A stretch of DNA of 64,000 bases. Source: Acidobacteria bacterium Ga0077534. Its GTDB lineage: Bacteria; Acidobacteriota; Blastocatellia; Pyrinomonadales; Pyrinomonadaceae. Made by a program: the position numbers and the translations under genes. The stretch is from assembly GCA_001464455.1 (NCBI GenBank), contig LNEI01000018.1, forward strand, positions 186,001-250,000. Reading direction: 5' to 3'. The notes below the pieces were generated by a model that worked only from the letters and a program-made list of their open reading frames with translations, did not search any database and was not told where the DNA came from. Shown piece after piece: positions 39,931-49,626 of the stretch. The number at the start of each line of letters is the position of its first letter. Position 1 is the first letter of the stretch.

Positions 39931-42453
39931 ATGTCAAAAAATTTGGTTTACGGAGTTCTCTTGAGTTTAGTGTTATTAACGGGCAGTTATGCTCAGTCGC
40001 CCGCGATCAGCGGCATTGTTCAGGATTCAGCTTCTGCCCCCATAGCAGGTGCTGCGGTGATCCTTAGGAATAGCAAAACGGGTACTGAACGGGTCGTCTC
40101 GACAAATGCCGAGGGTCGCTTCGAGTTCGCCACAACATCAGGGGATACCACGGACAACATCATCATCGTCTCAGCTAAGGGCTTTGACCGGGTCACGCAG
40201 CCACTGTCTGCGGACGCCTCTGAGATCCGCCTTACGCTTATGCCGGGCCAACTCAGCGAGGAAGTCACTGTGACGGCGACCCGCACCCAAGTTCTAGCCT
40301 CGGAAACCGCTGTGCCGGTTAGCATTGTCGGCCGCGAAGAGATAGACCGAAAGGCGGTGAACACAATAGGCGATATTTTTAGAACGCTGCCCGGAACCTC
40401 GACAGTGAATGAGGGAGCATTTCAGGTTCGACCGCGTATTCGCGGGCTCGACAGCAACCGTGTCCTGATCCTTGTCGATGGCGAGCGGCTCAATAATAGC
40501 CGAACGTCGACCGCTCAATCGGGGGTCGAGACTGGGGTTGTCGACCTTTCACAGGTCGAGAGTGTCGAGGTTGCTCGTGGCAGCGGATCAGTACTTTATG
40601 GCACCGACGCTCTCGCGGGCACGATAAATATAATTACCCGCGACACGCCGCCTCGCCGCGACGGCGGATTCCGGTTCGGAGCAGTTCTTGATACTTTTTA
40701 CAGTTCCAATGACAACGGCCGCCGCGGGAGCGTTGCAGTGAACGGATCAAACGATCTTTTCGCGTTCCGCGTCTCTCAGTCGCTCGAGCGGTTTGGAAAC
40801 TATTTCACCGGCAAGAATGATGGTATCGTTCCTTCCCAAATAACCTCGATTGGCGGCATCACAGCCGATGGTGAGGTCCTAAATTCTCAATCACACGGCG
40901 GAAATACCCAGGCGACGGGCCGCATTTTTGTTAACGATCTCAATACGTTCAAGATCAACTTTGAACGTCGTCGAGGAGCGAATATTGGCTCACCCGCATT
41001 GGTCGGAGCATTCAATGGTTTTTTCCCGTTCTCAGACCGAGACAAACTCAGCGGCCGTTTCGATTCAGCGGGCCTCTCGAAGAATCTGCAGCGGCTATCG
41101 ATCAGCGGATTTTATCAGGAGCAGGAACGTAATTTCACTAATATTCTGACAGTATCCCCTGCCCCGCCATTCTTTCCGGGCTTGTTTCAGAAGAGTGAGA
41201 CGGTAACCGACACGCGCACCTCTGGATTCGACGTTCAGACAGATTGGACATTTGGCAGCCGCAATACGCTGACAGCGGGTACCAGCTTTTTTACCGACTT
41301 CAACGCGGATCGCCGGACAGTTACAACCTCGACCACGCCGGCATCGACCACTCAAACCATCCGAAACACCCAGAGCGTTCCAAACGCGAGCCTTACGAAC
41401 TTCGCTGCGTTCGCGCAAAACGAGTTCCGGCTGGCTCCGCGGTTCAAACTGGTCGGAGGTATTCGTGTGGATAATTTCCGGACCAGATCTGAGTCGACGG
41501 CAGGATTCACGCTTCCGACGTTACGACAGGATCAGATCGCCGACCTTCAGATCGGCAGTCTTGCAACGGGACTGAACGTATCGAATACCGCAGTGACTGG
41601 TGATCTCGGCGCGATCTTTCGCCTAATGCCAAATATCAATCTATCGGCACGCGTCGGACGGTCGTTTCGAACGCCGAACATTTTCGAACTTTTCTTCACC
41701 GACGCGGGTTCGGTCGGCGGTTTTATTGTCGGCAACCCAAACTTGAAACCCGAGACAGGTATAAATTTCGATACAAGCCTCAAAATTAGGAAGGAAAATT
41801 TCTCGGCATCGGCGACTTACTTCCGTAACTCCTACAAGAACTTCCTAAACACCCGCGAAACATTCGACAGCCGCGGATGCCCGATCTTTATTACTCAGGC
41901 CGGAACGATCTTCGATGCGGCAAATTGTAATATTGTCAGCTTTCCGCCGGGACGTACGCCGGTTCGGGTATCCCAGACGCAAAACATCGATGAAGCCCGC
42001 ATTCAAGGATTTGAAGCCGAATTTGAGGCCCCGGTCAGGATCAGCTTCGGCTACCTCACGCCGAACGGAAACTTCAGCTATCTTCGCGGCGATAACACGG
42101 GTAGAAATGTGCCGTTGGACATTATCAGCCCTTTTCGCACGAATATCGGTGTCCGATGGAACAACTATGGAAAGGCTTATTTCTTTAGCTACGATGTTCG
42201 AATCATCTCGGAACAGACTCGCTTGTCGCCGTCATTCCTGCTGCCTGTCAATCAGGGTGGTAATGGCGGGCCGGAACCGGGCTTTGTTACGCACAATATG
42301 AGCGGCGGGTATTATTTCCGACGTGAGCGATATAATTTCAACATAAATCTCGGCGTCTCAAATCTACTCAACCGTGCTTATAGCGAGCAGTTTGTCTTCG
42401 CACCCGCCCGAGGCCGCTCGTTCACGGTCGGAACGACGTGGGAAATAAAGTAG
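39931..42453 (+). CDS. TonB-dependent outer membrane receptor with carboxypeptidase-regulatory-like N-terminal domain
   Basis: An 840-residue receptor. Signal peptide (1-21); carboxypeptidase-regulatory-like domain (about 24-105: SGIVQDSASAPIAGAAVILRN, GRFEFATTSGD); plug domain (about 115-235: EEVTVTATRTQVLASETAVPVS as a TonB-box-like start, IRGLDSNRVLILVDGERLN, VEVARGSGSVLYGTDALAGTINI); and a beta-barrel to the C-terminus ending in an aromatic-rich strand (RGRSFTVGTTWEIK). The substrate could be a siderophore, cobalamin or another large nutrient; nothing nearby decides. It has its own terminator. Confidence 0.92.
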   Translation: MSKNLVYGVLLSLVLLTGSYAQSPAISGIVQDSASAPIAGAAVILRNSKTGTERVVSTNAEGRFEFATTSGDTTDNIIIVSAKGFDRVTQPLSADASEIRLTLMPGQLSEEVTVTATRTQVLASETAVPVSIVGREEIDRKAVNTIGDIFRTLPGTSTVNEGAFQVRPRIRGLDSNRVLILVDGERLNNSRTSTAQSGVETGVVDLSQVESVEVARGSGSVLYGTDALAGTINIITRDTPPRRDGGFRFGAVLDTFYSSNDNGRRGSVAVNGSNDLFAFRVSQSLERFGNYFTGKNDGIVPSQITSIGGITADGEVLNSQSHGGNTQATGRIFVNDLNTFKINFERRRGANIGSPALVGAFNGFFPFSDRDKLSGRFDSAGLSKNLQRLSISGFYQEQERNFTNILTVSPAPPFFPGLFQKSETVTDTRTSGFDVQTDWTFGSRNTLTAGTSFFTDFNADRRTVTTSTTPASTTQTIRNTQSVPNASLTNFAAFAQNEFRLAPRFKLVGGIRVDNFRTRSESTAGFTLPTLRQDQIADLQIGSLATGLNVSNTAVTGDLGAIFRLMPNINLSARVGRSFRTPNIFELFFTDAGSVGGFIVGNPNLKPETGINFDTSLKIRKENFSASATYFRNSYKNFLNTRETFDSRGCPIFITQAGTIFDAANCNIVSFPPGRTPVRVSQTQNIDEARIQGFEAEFEAPVRISFGYLTPNGNFSYLRGDNTGRNVPLDIISPFRTNIGVRWNNYGKAYFFSYDVRIISEQTRLSPSFLLPVNQGGNGGPEPGFVTHNMSGGYYFRRERYNFNINLGVSNLLNRAYSEQFVFAPARGRSFTVGTTWEIK

Positions 42454-42464
42454 GTGGTTACAGG

Positions 42465-42492
42465 AAAAGGGCTGGCTACCACCAGCCTTTCT
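42465..42492 (+). terminator. Terminator after the TonB receptor gene
   Basis: AAGGGCTGG (42467-42475) pairs with CCAGCCTTT (42482-42490) with one G-T wobble and a short loop, followed by CTCTT. Confidence 0.65.
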
Positions 42493-42514
42493 CTTACTAT
42501 CTACCCAGATCCGT

Positions 42515-43654
42515 TTACCTAACTTCGGGCTTTCTTCGTTTTGTGTATGTTTCGCGGGCTTTTACGGCGACGCCGTCGCGATCGACGCGAACCTTGACCG
42601 AGCTTGTTTTGCCTGGCGCTCGTTCTTCGGTCGGGTAATAACCGACACTGTAAAATTCGCGTAGTTCAGAGGCGATCTTCGAGTACGCTTCGGCGAGATT
42701 TCCGACAGTTGTTGCGTCATATAGCTGACCGCCGGTCTTGTCAGCAAGCTGCTGAAGATAATCGGCGGCTTTTTGATATTCCTCGGCTGTAGTCCCTTGC
42801 ACACCGGGCGTTGCGATCGTGGACAAAATCGAAGGAAATGGGTTTTCTTTGGTCGGTATCGATATCTTCGGAGCCTGACCGATCGGAGCGTTCTTCATGC
42901 TCTGAACATCACGAAACGTGTCGTATCTGATCGTGTAGATCAGCGCCTCCTGCTCCATAGCGTCGTGCAGGTTAGTATAATCGGTTGCTCGCCGGCTCGT
43001 CGTATCGACGCCATCGCTGAAAAGAATCACAGCCTTTCGGCCTTCGAAAATAGGTAGGCTTCTGTTTATAACCGCATCGATGGCTTCATAGAGGCTGGTT
43101 CCGGTTGAGATCCTGGTCGACCTGATCGCACGATGGATCTCTTTTCGGTCGCTCGTTGCCAGACAATTAAAGTGGACCTCACCGTCAAAAGAGATGACCA
43201 TTACCTTGTCCTGCGGCCGAAGCTGTTCGATGAAAGCGATCGCCGCAGACTGGATCTCGGCAAGCTTGAACTTTGCCGAGTAGCTCATGTCGAGTACGAG
43301 AGCTACAGTGAAAGGCTCGTTTTCGTTCGAAAACATCGCGATCTCCTGCTCGCGTCCATTCTCAAAGACCTTGAAATTCTCTTTCGCGAGACCACCGATA
43401 AACCTGCCCTTGCGGTCGAGCACGCGAACCGGAACCGTCACAAGCTGCGTGTTTACCTTTATTATCTCGCCATCGTCCACCTCGTTGGCTAATGCCGGCA
43501 GCGGCGTCGGCGTAGCGAGCGGCGTGGGGGCCGGCTCGGATCGTTGGTTCTTTTTGCCGTCCGTTTTGCCGTCCGTACGGCGAATCTGAGCCGACGCAGC
43601 CCCGGACAACGAGTAAACCGTGAGAAGCAATAATAAAAGGAGAGGAAATTTCAT
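42515..43654 (-). CDS. Secreted VWFA-related domain protein, intact MIDAS
   Basis: A 379-residue protein with signal peptide, a Pro/Thr linker and the acidobacterial VWFA-related domain: IIKVNTQLVTVPVRVLDRKG, NFKVFENGREQEI, and the MIDAS strand LVLDMSYSAKF with an intact D-x-S-x-S. It ends with the family segment LREFYSVGYYPTEERAPG. The ATG at 43654 is preferred to a TTG two codons upstream. It lies 118 bp downstream of a close homologue on the same strand. Confidence 0.8.
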   Translation of the reverse strand: MKFPLLLLLLLTVYSLSGAASAQIRRTDGKTDGKKNQRSEPAPTPLATPTPLPALANEVDDGEIIKVNTQLVTVPVRVLDRKGRFIGGLAKENFKVFENGREQEIAMFSNENEPFTVALVLDMSYSAKFKLAEIQSAAIAFIEQLRPQDKVMVISFDGEVHFNCLATSDRKEIHRAIRSTRISTGTSLYEAIDAVINRSLPIFEGRKAVILFSDGVDTTSRRATDYTNLHDAMEQEALIYTIRYDTFRDVQSMKNAPIGQAPKISIPTKENPFPSILSTIATPGVQGTTAEEYQKAADYLQQLADKTGGQLYDATTVGNLAEAYSKIASELREFYSVGYYPTEERAPGKTSSVKVRVDRDGVAVKARETYTKRRKPEVR

Positions 43655-43772
43655 CGTCAATTTACGCTGATTCGATGCTCGATAACCTAATTAAAGATGC
43701 AAAAGCGAAAAAATGGAAGCGCGGACAAACGCGGCTCCCATTCTCAGTTAAAACAGATATCCCTTTCGAAGC

Positions 43773-44987
43773 CTATTTACCCGCTAGATTGCGATTCGTT
43801 TGTCCAACGATATAGGTCGTCTTTGCCCTGACGACGACATTTGGCCGCATCACTCTGATCTTGATCTGCTTGCGATCACCAACCTTGCCAGCGGTTTCCG
43901 GGTAATATCCTAGCGAATACTGGCGGCGCAGCTCTTCCGCGATGCCGGCAAATGCGGCCTCGACGTTGTAAAGCGATTGAGCCTCAAACATCCGCCCGCC
44001 GCTGTTCGTTGCGATCTGCTGCAGGTACTCGCGGCCTTTTTCGTATTCAGGAGAGCTGCTCCCGCCGCGGCCACGTCCGCCTCCCGGCCCGCCCATCGTA
44101 ACATTCCCGCCCGTGATTATCGCGCCCAATATATCGCCCAGCGAAACACGACCGCCGCGACCGGTACCGATACGCGGGTTACCACGGTTTGGGTTTCCAC
44201 CGTACATGTCGGTCGAGGTGTCGTATCGGATCGTATAGAACAGCGAATCGACTTCCTCGGTCTGTCGCAGAGTGCTTTCGAAGTTCGCCCTTCGCGAGGT
44301 CGTATCGACACCGTCGGTAAACAATACGACGGCTTTTCTTCCCTGAATATTTCGCAGCTGTCGCTCGATAACAAAATCGACCGCTTCGTAAAGACTGGTG
44401 CCGTCGCCGAACTGAGCTTGGCGGATAGCTCCGTGCAGGACGCGACGGTCGCTGGTCACGGGGCACATAACGGTCACTCGTTGGTCAAACGATACGACCA
44501 TAACCTTGTCGGCAGGTCTAAGCTGATCGACAAACGCTATCGCCGCGTTGTGGATCTCGTCGATCCTAAACTGCGTCGAGGGGCTCACGTCGATCAAGAG
44601 AATAACTGTAAACGGCTGCTCGACCGATTGAAAAAAGTCGAGTTTCTGCTCCACGCCGTCCTCAAAGATCTTAAAATCCCGCTGCTGAAGCCCTGAAATA
44701 AAACGGCCATCGCGATCAAGCACCGAAACAGGCATCGTAACCAGGTTTGTTTCGACGCGAATTACCTCATCTTCACCTTCCGGCGTAGCCGTCGGAGCCG
44801 GAATCGGTCGATTGCTGCCGATCAGAACCGGCGGGCCGGTTTGCGTCGTTACGGGTGGAGGAGCGTTGAGAATTCGGGGCGGAGTCGCCGTCGGGGCGAC
44901 ACGCGGTCGAGTGGACCGATCATCCTGCCCAAACGCTCCAACTACAAGCGTCCCCAAAAGAAGCGATAAAGCAGTGATTTTTTTCAT
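43773..44987 (-). CDS. Secreted VWFA-related domain protein, intact MIDAS, with Gly-rich loop
   Basis: A 404-residue protein organised like its downstream neighbour: signal peptide, Pro/Thr-rich linker, VIRVETNLVTMPVSVLDRDG, DFKIFEDGVEQKL, MIDAS LLIDVSPSTQF and the end LRRQYSLGYYPETAG. It differs by a Gly/Arg-rich loop (about 270-305: GGNPNRGNPRIGTGRGGR and later GGRGRGGSSS) inserted where the neighbour is shorter. The two genes look like a tandem duplication that has diverged. Their role is unknown. Confidence 0.8.
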   Translation of the reverse strand: MKKITALSLLLGTLVVGAFGQDDRSTRPRVAPTATPPRILNAPPPVTTQTGPPVLIGSNRPIPAPTATPEGEDEVIRVETNLVTMPVSVLDRDGRFISGLQQRDFKIFEDGVEQKLDFFQSVEQPFTVILLIDVSPSTQFRIDEIHNAAIAFVDQLRPADKVMVVSFDQRVTVMCPVTSDRRVLHGAIRQAQFGDGTSLYEAVDFVIERQLRNIQGRKAVVLFTDGVDTTSRRANFESTLRQTEEVDSLFYTIRYDTSTDMYGGNPNRGNPRIGTGRGGRVSLGDILGAIITGGNVTMGGPGGGRGRGGSSSPEYEKGREYLQQIATNSGGRMFEAQSLYNVEAAFAGIAEELRRQYSLGYYPETAGKVGDRKQIKIRVMRPNVVVRAKTTYIVGQTNRNLAGK

Positions 44988-45067
44988 TGCACTAAATGGT
45001 CTCCGAGCCGAAACTGAGTCACTTTGGGGAAAGCGCCGTTTTGATTAAATACAGTTACTTTTAGTTG

Positions 45068-46231
45068 CTATCGATTTTTATCGAGATAGTCTATTGCAAG
45101 GTCGTGAAACTGCCTTCGCACCGAGTTCAGGTTCACAAACGGCAGATCGTGATTGTGCGTTCGGTTCGTCAGCAAAATAAACACCCGCTCCTTGACCGGA
45201 TCGATCCACAAACTCGTCCCTGTAAACCCAAGATGCCCGAAGCTCTCCGGCGACATCTTCGTCCCAGCAGTCGACTCGGGCGTAGTAGCCAGTTGAAATG
45301 CGAACGAGCGATGTTCATTCATCCGTGGCGTAAAATTGGTTCGAAACAACTCGCACGTTTCCGGCCTCAAAAGCGTAGTGTAATTCGGCAGGAACTGCTG
45401 CGCGACCTTAAAAACCTCTTCTGCGGTCGAAAACAATCCGGCATGACCAGACACTCCGCCCATGAAATAGGCATTTCCGTCGTGAACTTGACCCCATATA
45501 ATCTCGGTTCGGAACGAGTCAGAACCGGGAGCGATAGCGACTGGGTTCTTCGCAGGAGTGGAACCTGGTAAGTATCCCAACTCAACACAAGTCTGCCGCT
45601 CAAAACCATTCCCTTTTTCACTTGCTGCGATATCGGTTTGCGAGATACGGTGTAAATCGGGTTCCACTAGAGGATTAAAGATCGTGTTTCGCAGGCCCAA
45701 TTTATCTTCAAACATTTCAGAGATTGCGAGATCGATCCTAGAGCTTTCGATCTTCTGAATTATTTGTCCAAGAATTATGAAGTTAAGGTCACTGTAAACG
45801 ACCTCGGAACTTGCTTCGACTAATGGTTGCTTGGCGATCGTATCAACGACGCGGAGTGGATTTGTCGATTCCAAATAAAACGGCATCCATGACTTAAAAC
45901 CGCTTGTATGAGTCGCCAATTGCCTAACATTCACATTGTTGTGTCCAGTTCCGTCAAACTGGCCTAGGAATTTAGCTATGCGATCATCGATGGTAAGTCG
46001 GCCGACTTCGATTAAATAAGCTGCATACAAACCCGTCACCAACACCTTCGTCAAGCTCGCCAGATCATAGATCGTGTCCTTCTTTGCGGGAATGATCTCA
46101 GGCACGACGACCGCATTTCCGAGAGCTTCGTGCAGGACGATCTCGTTTTTTTCGGCAACGAGATAGACGGCTGACGGAAAATCGCCGGCGACAATGCGTT
46201 CGGAAAGAAATGATGATATCTCGGCGGACAT
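45068..46231 (-). CDS. Serine hydrolase of the beta-lactamase class C / PBP-like family
   Basis: A 387-residue protein without an obvious signal peptide. Active-site set: S59-L-T-K62 (DLASLTKV), Y146-S-D (VVYSDLNF) and a late GHAGLFST. Members of this group include esterases, D-aminopeptidases and penicillin-binding-like proteins, and the reaction cannot be told from sequence alone. Absence of a signal suggests the cytoplasm, which argues against a wall enzyme. Confidence 0.8.
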   Translation of the reverse strand: MSAEISSFLSERIVAGDFPSAVYLVAEKNEIVLHEALGNAVVVPEIIPAKKDTIYDLASLTKVLVTGLYAAYLIEVGRLTIDDRIAKFLGQFDGTGHNNVNVRQLATHTSGFKSWMPFYLESTNPLRVVDTIAKQPLVEASSEVVYSDLNFIILGQIIQKIESSRIDLAISEMFEDKLGLRNTIFNPLVEPDLHRISQTDIAASEKGNGFERQTCVELGYLPGSTPAKNPVAIAPGSDSFRTEIIWGQVHDGNAYFMGGVSGHAGLFSTAEEVFKVAQQFLPNYTTLLRPETCELFRTNFTPRMNEHRSFAFQLATTPESTAGTKMSPESFGHLGFTGTSLWIDPVKERVFILLTNRTHNHDLPFVNLNSVRRQFHDLAIDYLDKNR

Positions 46232-46328
46232 TAAATCGTTTTTACGTTTCCCGCTGGAACTTTTGACAACGAAAATGCGTTAGCAATAGACTAGCAAATC
46301 TAATCTTATCAACGAGGTACAAATATTT

Positions 46329-46763
46329 ATGAGCAAAGTAGAATCTGCCGATCTAATTCTAAAACTTTACGATCTGCGACGCGAAGAGACGATGAGGAAG
46401 GCGCGTGACTGGATGTTTAGTTTCAACCCGACGAGCGCCGCCGAATATATGCAAACGATGATGGACCCGGAAGTTGGCGGCTACCTGAGAATGGTTACGT
46501 CGTACTGGGAAATGGCCGCTTCGTTTGTAACGCACGGGGCGATCGACGCCCAGATGTTTGAAGACACCGCCGGCGAACACACGATCGTTTTCGCCAAAGT
46601 CCAACCCCATCTAGCTGAGCTTCGCGAGATCTGGCAGAGCCCAACCGCCTTTCAACACCTCGAAAAAGTCGTCACGGGAACGCCGGAAGCCGCCGAACGC
46701 TTTGCTAAGACTCAAGCGTGGCTAAAATCAATGTTCGACCAATCGAGCGGAGCAAGCGCTTAG
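46329..46763 (+). CDS. Conserved-looking hypothetical protein
   Basis: A 144-residue soluble, helical protein (AEYMQTMMDPEVGGYLRMVTS, then EMAASFVTHGAIDAQMF). The pattern recalls DUF4760-like proteins, in which staff of long helices carry W/F residues, but I am not sure of the match. No signal or membrane helix. It is transcribed alone and followed by a terminator. Confidence 0.5.
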   Translation: MSKVESADLILKLYDLRREETMRKARDWMFSFNPTSAAEYMQTMMDPEVGGYLRMVTSYWEMAASFVTHGAIDAQMFEDTAGEHTIVFAKVQPHLAELREIWQSPTAFQHLEKVVTGTPEAAERFAKTQAWLKSMFDQSSGASA

Positions 46764-46767
46764 AATC

Positions 46768-46811
46768 TTAGCTCATAGCCATTGGCTAACTAGCTATTAG
46801 CTAAGAGCTAA
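46768..46811. repeat. TAGCTA-word inverted repeat
   Basis: An intergenic stretch built of short words such as TTAGCTC, CTAACTAGCTATTAG and GAGCTAA, which can fold on itself. It lies between the hypothetical gene and its terminator. Compare the spacers at 55473-55572 and 58862-58941. Confidence 0.5.
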
Positions 46812-46831
46812 ATTTCATCCAATCAAGAGGA

Positions 46832-46861
46832 ACCGCGACAAGAAATGTCGCGGTCCTTTTT
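46832..46861. terminator. Rho-independent terminator
   Basis: ACCGCGAC pairs with GTCGCGGT around a 7-nt loop and is followed by CCTTTTTAT. It separates convergent genes and touches the stop codon of the oxidoreductase gene. Confidence 0.88.
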
Positions 46862-47834
46862 ATACATCAATCCGGTTTCGGTGAATATTAATCTTCTCCA
46901 AAACCCCAACAGCCAAAGACAAGGCCCTCCGACCATCCTCGCCCGTCACAGGCGGAGCTGCATCTCTTTCGATTGCATCCAGAAACGCCGTGATCTCGGC
47001 CCTTAACGGTTCGACATCATTTATCTCAAGCCTGTTTATAGAGATGCCCAGCAGCGGGTGTGCGGCTTCGGGATTTAGCGACGTTACCGATGCAAACTTA
47101 GTTCCGTAATCCAAAACGACGTACGAACCGGTCTGATAGAAACGGGTTTTGCGTATCTTGTCGGTCCCGATACGAGAGGCGGTGATGTTTGCGACGGCAC
47201 CGTTTTCGAATTCGATGCGCGCGTTTGCGGCGTCGACTTTGTCAGAAATAACCGGGATCCCGACAGCTCGTATCTCCGAAACCTTAACATCCTCGCCGAC
47301 CAGCCACTGGATCGCGTCGAGGTCGTGGATCATCACGTCGAGCACGACATCGACATCGAGCGAGCGGTTTGGAAAGGGCGAGACGCGATGAATCTCGAAA
47401 TAAAGCGGTTTTGTAATGTGCGGACGCAAGGCGACCATCGCCGGATTGAACCGCTCGAGCTGCCCGACCATCAGTTTCGCACCCGACTTATCGGCAGCCG
47501 CGATCATTTTGTCTGCTTCGTCGAGCGTCAGCGCGATCGGCTTTTCGACCAGGACGTGAACACCGGCATCGAGAAACGCACACGCTATCTCACAGTGCGT
47601 CTCGGTCGGCGTCGCAACCGAGACGACATCGACCTTGCCGATCACTTCACGCCAATCGTTAAAACTCGCACACCGATTAGCCGCCGCGATCTCAGCCGCC
47701 GTTTCGGCGTTCGTATCACACACGCCGACCATCTCGATCCGCCCTTCTCTCGCGAGTTCCGCGTAATTTCGGCCGTGATGCCGCCCCAGACTCCCGACGC
47801 CGATTGCCGCCGCTCTTAGTTTCGTTTCGCTCAT
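46860..47834 (-). CDS. Gfo/Idh/MocA family NAD(P)-dependent oxidoreductase
   Basis: A 324-residue protein starting MSETKLRAAAIGVGSLGRHHG, with a Rossmann nucleotide-binding loop, the EKP motif (HVLVEKPIAL) and a C-terminal alpha/beta domain with DVMIHDLDAIQWLVG, where the His is in the usual catalytic region. Substrates of this family are mostly sugars, sugar nucleotides or inositols; in some lineages members near lipid A genes act on UDP-sugars. The divergent GT39 neighbour is in keeping with envelope glycan work but does not prove it. Confidence 0.85.
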   Translation of the reverse strand: MSETKLRAAAIGVGSLGRHHGRNYAELAREGRIEMVGVCDTNAETAAEIAAANRCASFNDWREVIGKVDVVSVATPTETHCEIACAFLDAGVHVLVEKPIALTLDEADKMIAAADKSGAKLMVGQLERFNPAMVALRPHITKPLYFEIHRVSPFPNRSLDVDVVLDVMIHDLDAIQWLVGEDVKVSEIRAVGIPVISDKVDAANARIEFENGAVANITASRIGTDKIRKTRFYQTGSYVVLDYGTKFASVTSLNPEAAHPLLGISINRLEINDVEPLRAEITAFLDAIERDAAPPVTGEDGRRALSLAVGVLEKINIHRNRIDV

Positions 47835-47967
47835 GCCTTGAATTGCCCGCAAATAATGATTCTAATATCATTATGCTCCTCCGCTCGCGGAAAAACTATC
47901 CGCTTTCTCCAAATAGCATCGATCGAAAAGCCGATAACGATAGCGGTAAAACAGAAAAGGCAGCCTG

Positions 47968-49518
47968 ATGAAAACAACGAACGCAAAACCTCTCTGGATA
48001 TTCGCCTCATTTGCTGCATTTGTCGTTTTCGTTTATCTTTTCGGTCTCACCGTCCCGCTCCTTGGCCCGGACGAACCGCGATACGCTCAGGTTGCTCGCG
48101 AGATGTTTCTTCGCGGCGACTGGGTTACGCCGACGCTTGGCGGTTTTCACTGGTTCGAAAAACCTGCTCTGCTCTATTGGCTGCAGATCACTTTTTACAA
48201 TCTTTTTGGCGTCAACGAATTTGCCGCGCGGTTTGGCTCGGCGCTCTTTGGATTGGGAACGATCGCTTCGCTATGGCTTTTGGGACGGTCTGTCGATAGG
48301 TCACAGCAGTCTGAGACGACCCGTAAGTCGGATTTTTCTACCTACCTCGCTCTCATCGCCGCCTCATCGCTTGGGCTCATGGTTTTTGCTCGTGGGGCTA
48401 GCTTCGACATCATCGTAACGTTCCCAATGACCGCCGCAATGGTCAGCTACTTTATTTTCGACATCAATGAGCGAAAAGGCCGAACCGGATTCCCCGTTCC
48501 GCTCATTTCGTTCTATTTCTTCATTGGCCTCGCAGTGCTCGCTAAAGGTTTGATCGGCATTGTATTCCCTTTCGCGATCGTTACCTTTTATCACCTTCTT
48601 TCGCGACGCGTGCCTTCGGCGAAGCTACTCCTTAGCGTTCTGTGGGGCATCCCGATCTCAGCCGCGGTCGTTGCGACTTGGTATCTGCCGATGTACCTCC
48701 GGCATGGGTGGGAATTTGTCGACGAATTCATCATCCAGCACCATTTTCAGCGCTTCACGTCAAACAAATACCAGCACCCGCAGCCGTTTCACTTTTTCTG
48801 GTGGGTTTTGCCGCTGATGACGTTTCCGTGGATCCCGTTCTTTTTCGGCGGCATCTGGCTCGCGATAAAAACGCTGATCGGCGATCTAAAAGGACGTTCA
48901 AACGGAGACGTCACCAACTCGCCTAATCCCCTGATCCTCTACTCGCTCGCGTGGTTGCTCGTGCCCCTCGTTTTCTTTTCGTTTTCGGGTTCGAAACTTC
49001 CCGGCTACATACTGCCTTCCCTGCCGCCGGCGATAGTGATAACGGCATTTTTTGTTTGGCAACTCTCGCAAAAACGAGTTTTGTGGCGTCGCTCAGCCGT
49101 GGCGATCAGCCTGATGATGCTGGTCTTGGTTTCATTGACGATTGCACTCGTACTGCCGCGTTTTGCCGAGCGTGATTCCGTGAGATCGCTGGTTACAGCG
49201 GCCGACGAAAGAGGAATGTCGTCGCAGCGGCTGCTCATGTTTTATTCAAGGTCTCACAATGCCGAATTCTACGCCCCCGGCCGCCTGCTTCGTGACGAAA
49301 CCGAACGACAGCCGGTATTCTACAAAACGGACGATATTCTCGCGATCCTAATAAACGAACCCAACCGCTCCGCACTCATCATCTCGCCCGTCGAACACGC
49401 CGCGACCCTGATGAATGAGCCAAGATGGACCGCTGAGATACTGAAAGACAACACGGAGCACGCAATCGTTGCCGTAACTCTTGCCGGATCCGGCATTGCA
49501 GAAGCCCGCACGAAGTAA
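47968..49518 (+). CDS. GT39-type (ArnT-like) membrane glycosyltransferase
   Basis: A 516-residue inner membrane protein with about ten to twelve helices and a short periplasmic C-terminal part. The first outer loop has the GT-C signature with an acidic pair, LLGPDEPRYAQVAREMF, followed by DWVTPTLGGFHWFEKPALLYW, typical of ArnT and related PMT-family enzymes that transfer a sugar from a polyprenyl carrier to lipid A, protein or glycan. The last six codons and the stop (AEARTK) are supplied by a dispersed inverted-repeat element. Confidence 0.85.
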   Translation: MKTTNAKPLWIFASFAAFVVFVYLFGLTVPLLGPDEPRYAQVAREMFLRGDWVTPTLGGFHWFEKPALLYWLQITFYNLFGVNEFAARFGSALFGLGTIASLWLLGRSVDRSQQSETTRKSDFSTYLALIAASSLGLMVFARGASFDIIVTFPMTAAMVSYFIFDINERKGRTGFPVPLISFYFFIGLAVLAKGLIGIVFPFAIVTFYHLLSRRVPSAKLLLSVLWGIPISAAVVATWYLPMYLRHGWEFVDEFIIQHHFQRFTSNKYQHPQPFHFFWWVLPLMTFPWIPFFFGGIWLAIKTLIGDLKGRSNGDVTNSPNPLILYSLAWLLVPLVFFSFSGSKLPGYILPSLPPAIVITAFFVWQLSQKRVLWRRSAVAISLMMLVLVSLTIALVLPRFAERDSVRSLVTAADERGMSSQRLLMFYSRSHNAEFYAPGRLLRDETERQPVFYKTDDILAILINEPNRSALIISPVEHAATLMNEPRWTAEILKDNTEHAIVAVTLAGSGIAEARTK

Positions 49519-49625
49519 GGGCTGTCCTGCGATAAAGTCGACTCTATCTACAGCAAACGACGCTAAACGAATGCCGTTCTGAACCGTCATCTGCCAAAGA
49601 GCCCTTACTGCGTGCGGGCTTCTGC
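49498..49625. repeat. Dispersed inverted-repeat element, copy B
   Basis: Arms of 26 bp at 49498-49523 and 49600-49625 (beginning GCAGAAGCCCGCACG) with one mismatch, around 76 bp of unrelated sequence. The left arm codes for the end of the GT39 protein. The right arm ends 1 bp before the stop codon of the convergent Sua5-type gene. Confidence 0.8.
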
Positions 49626-49626
49626 A

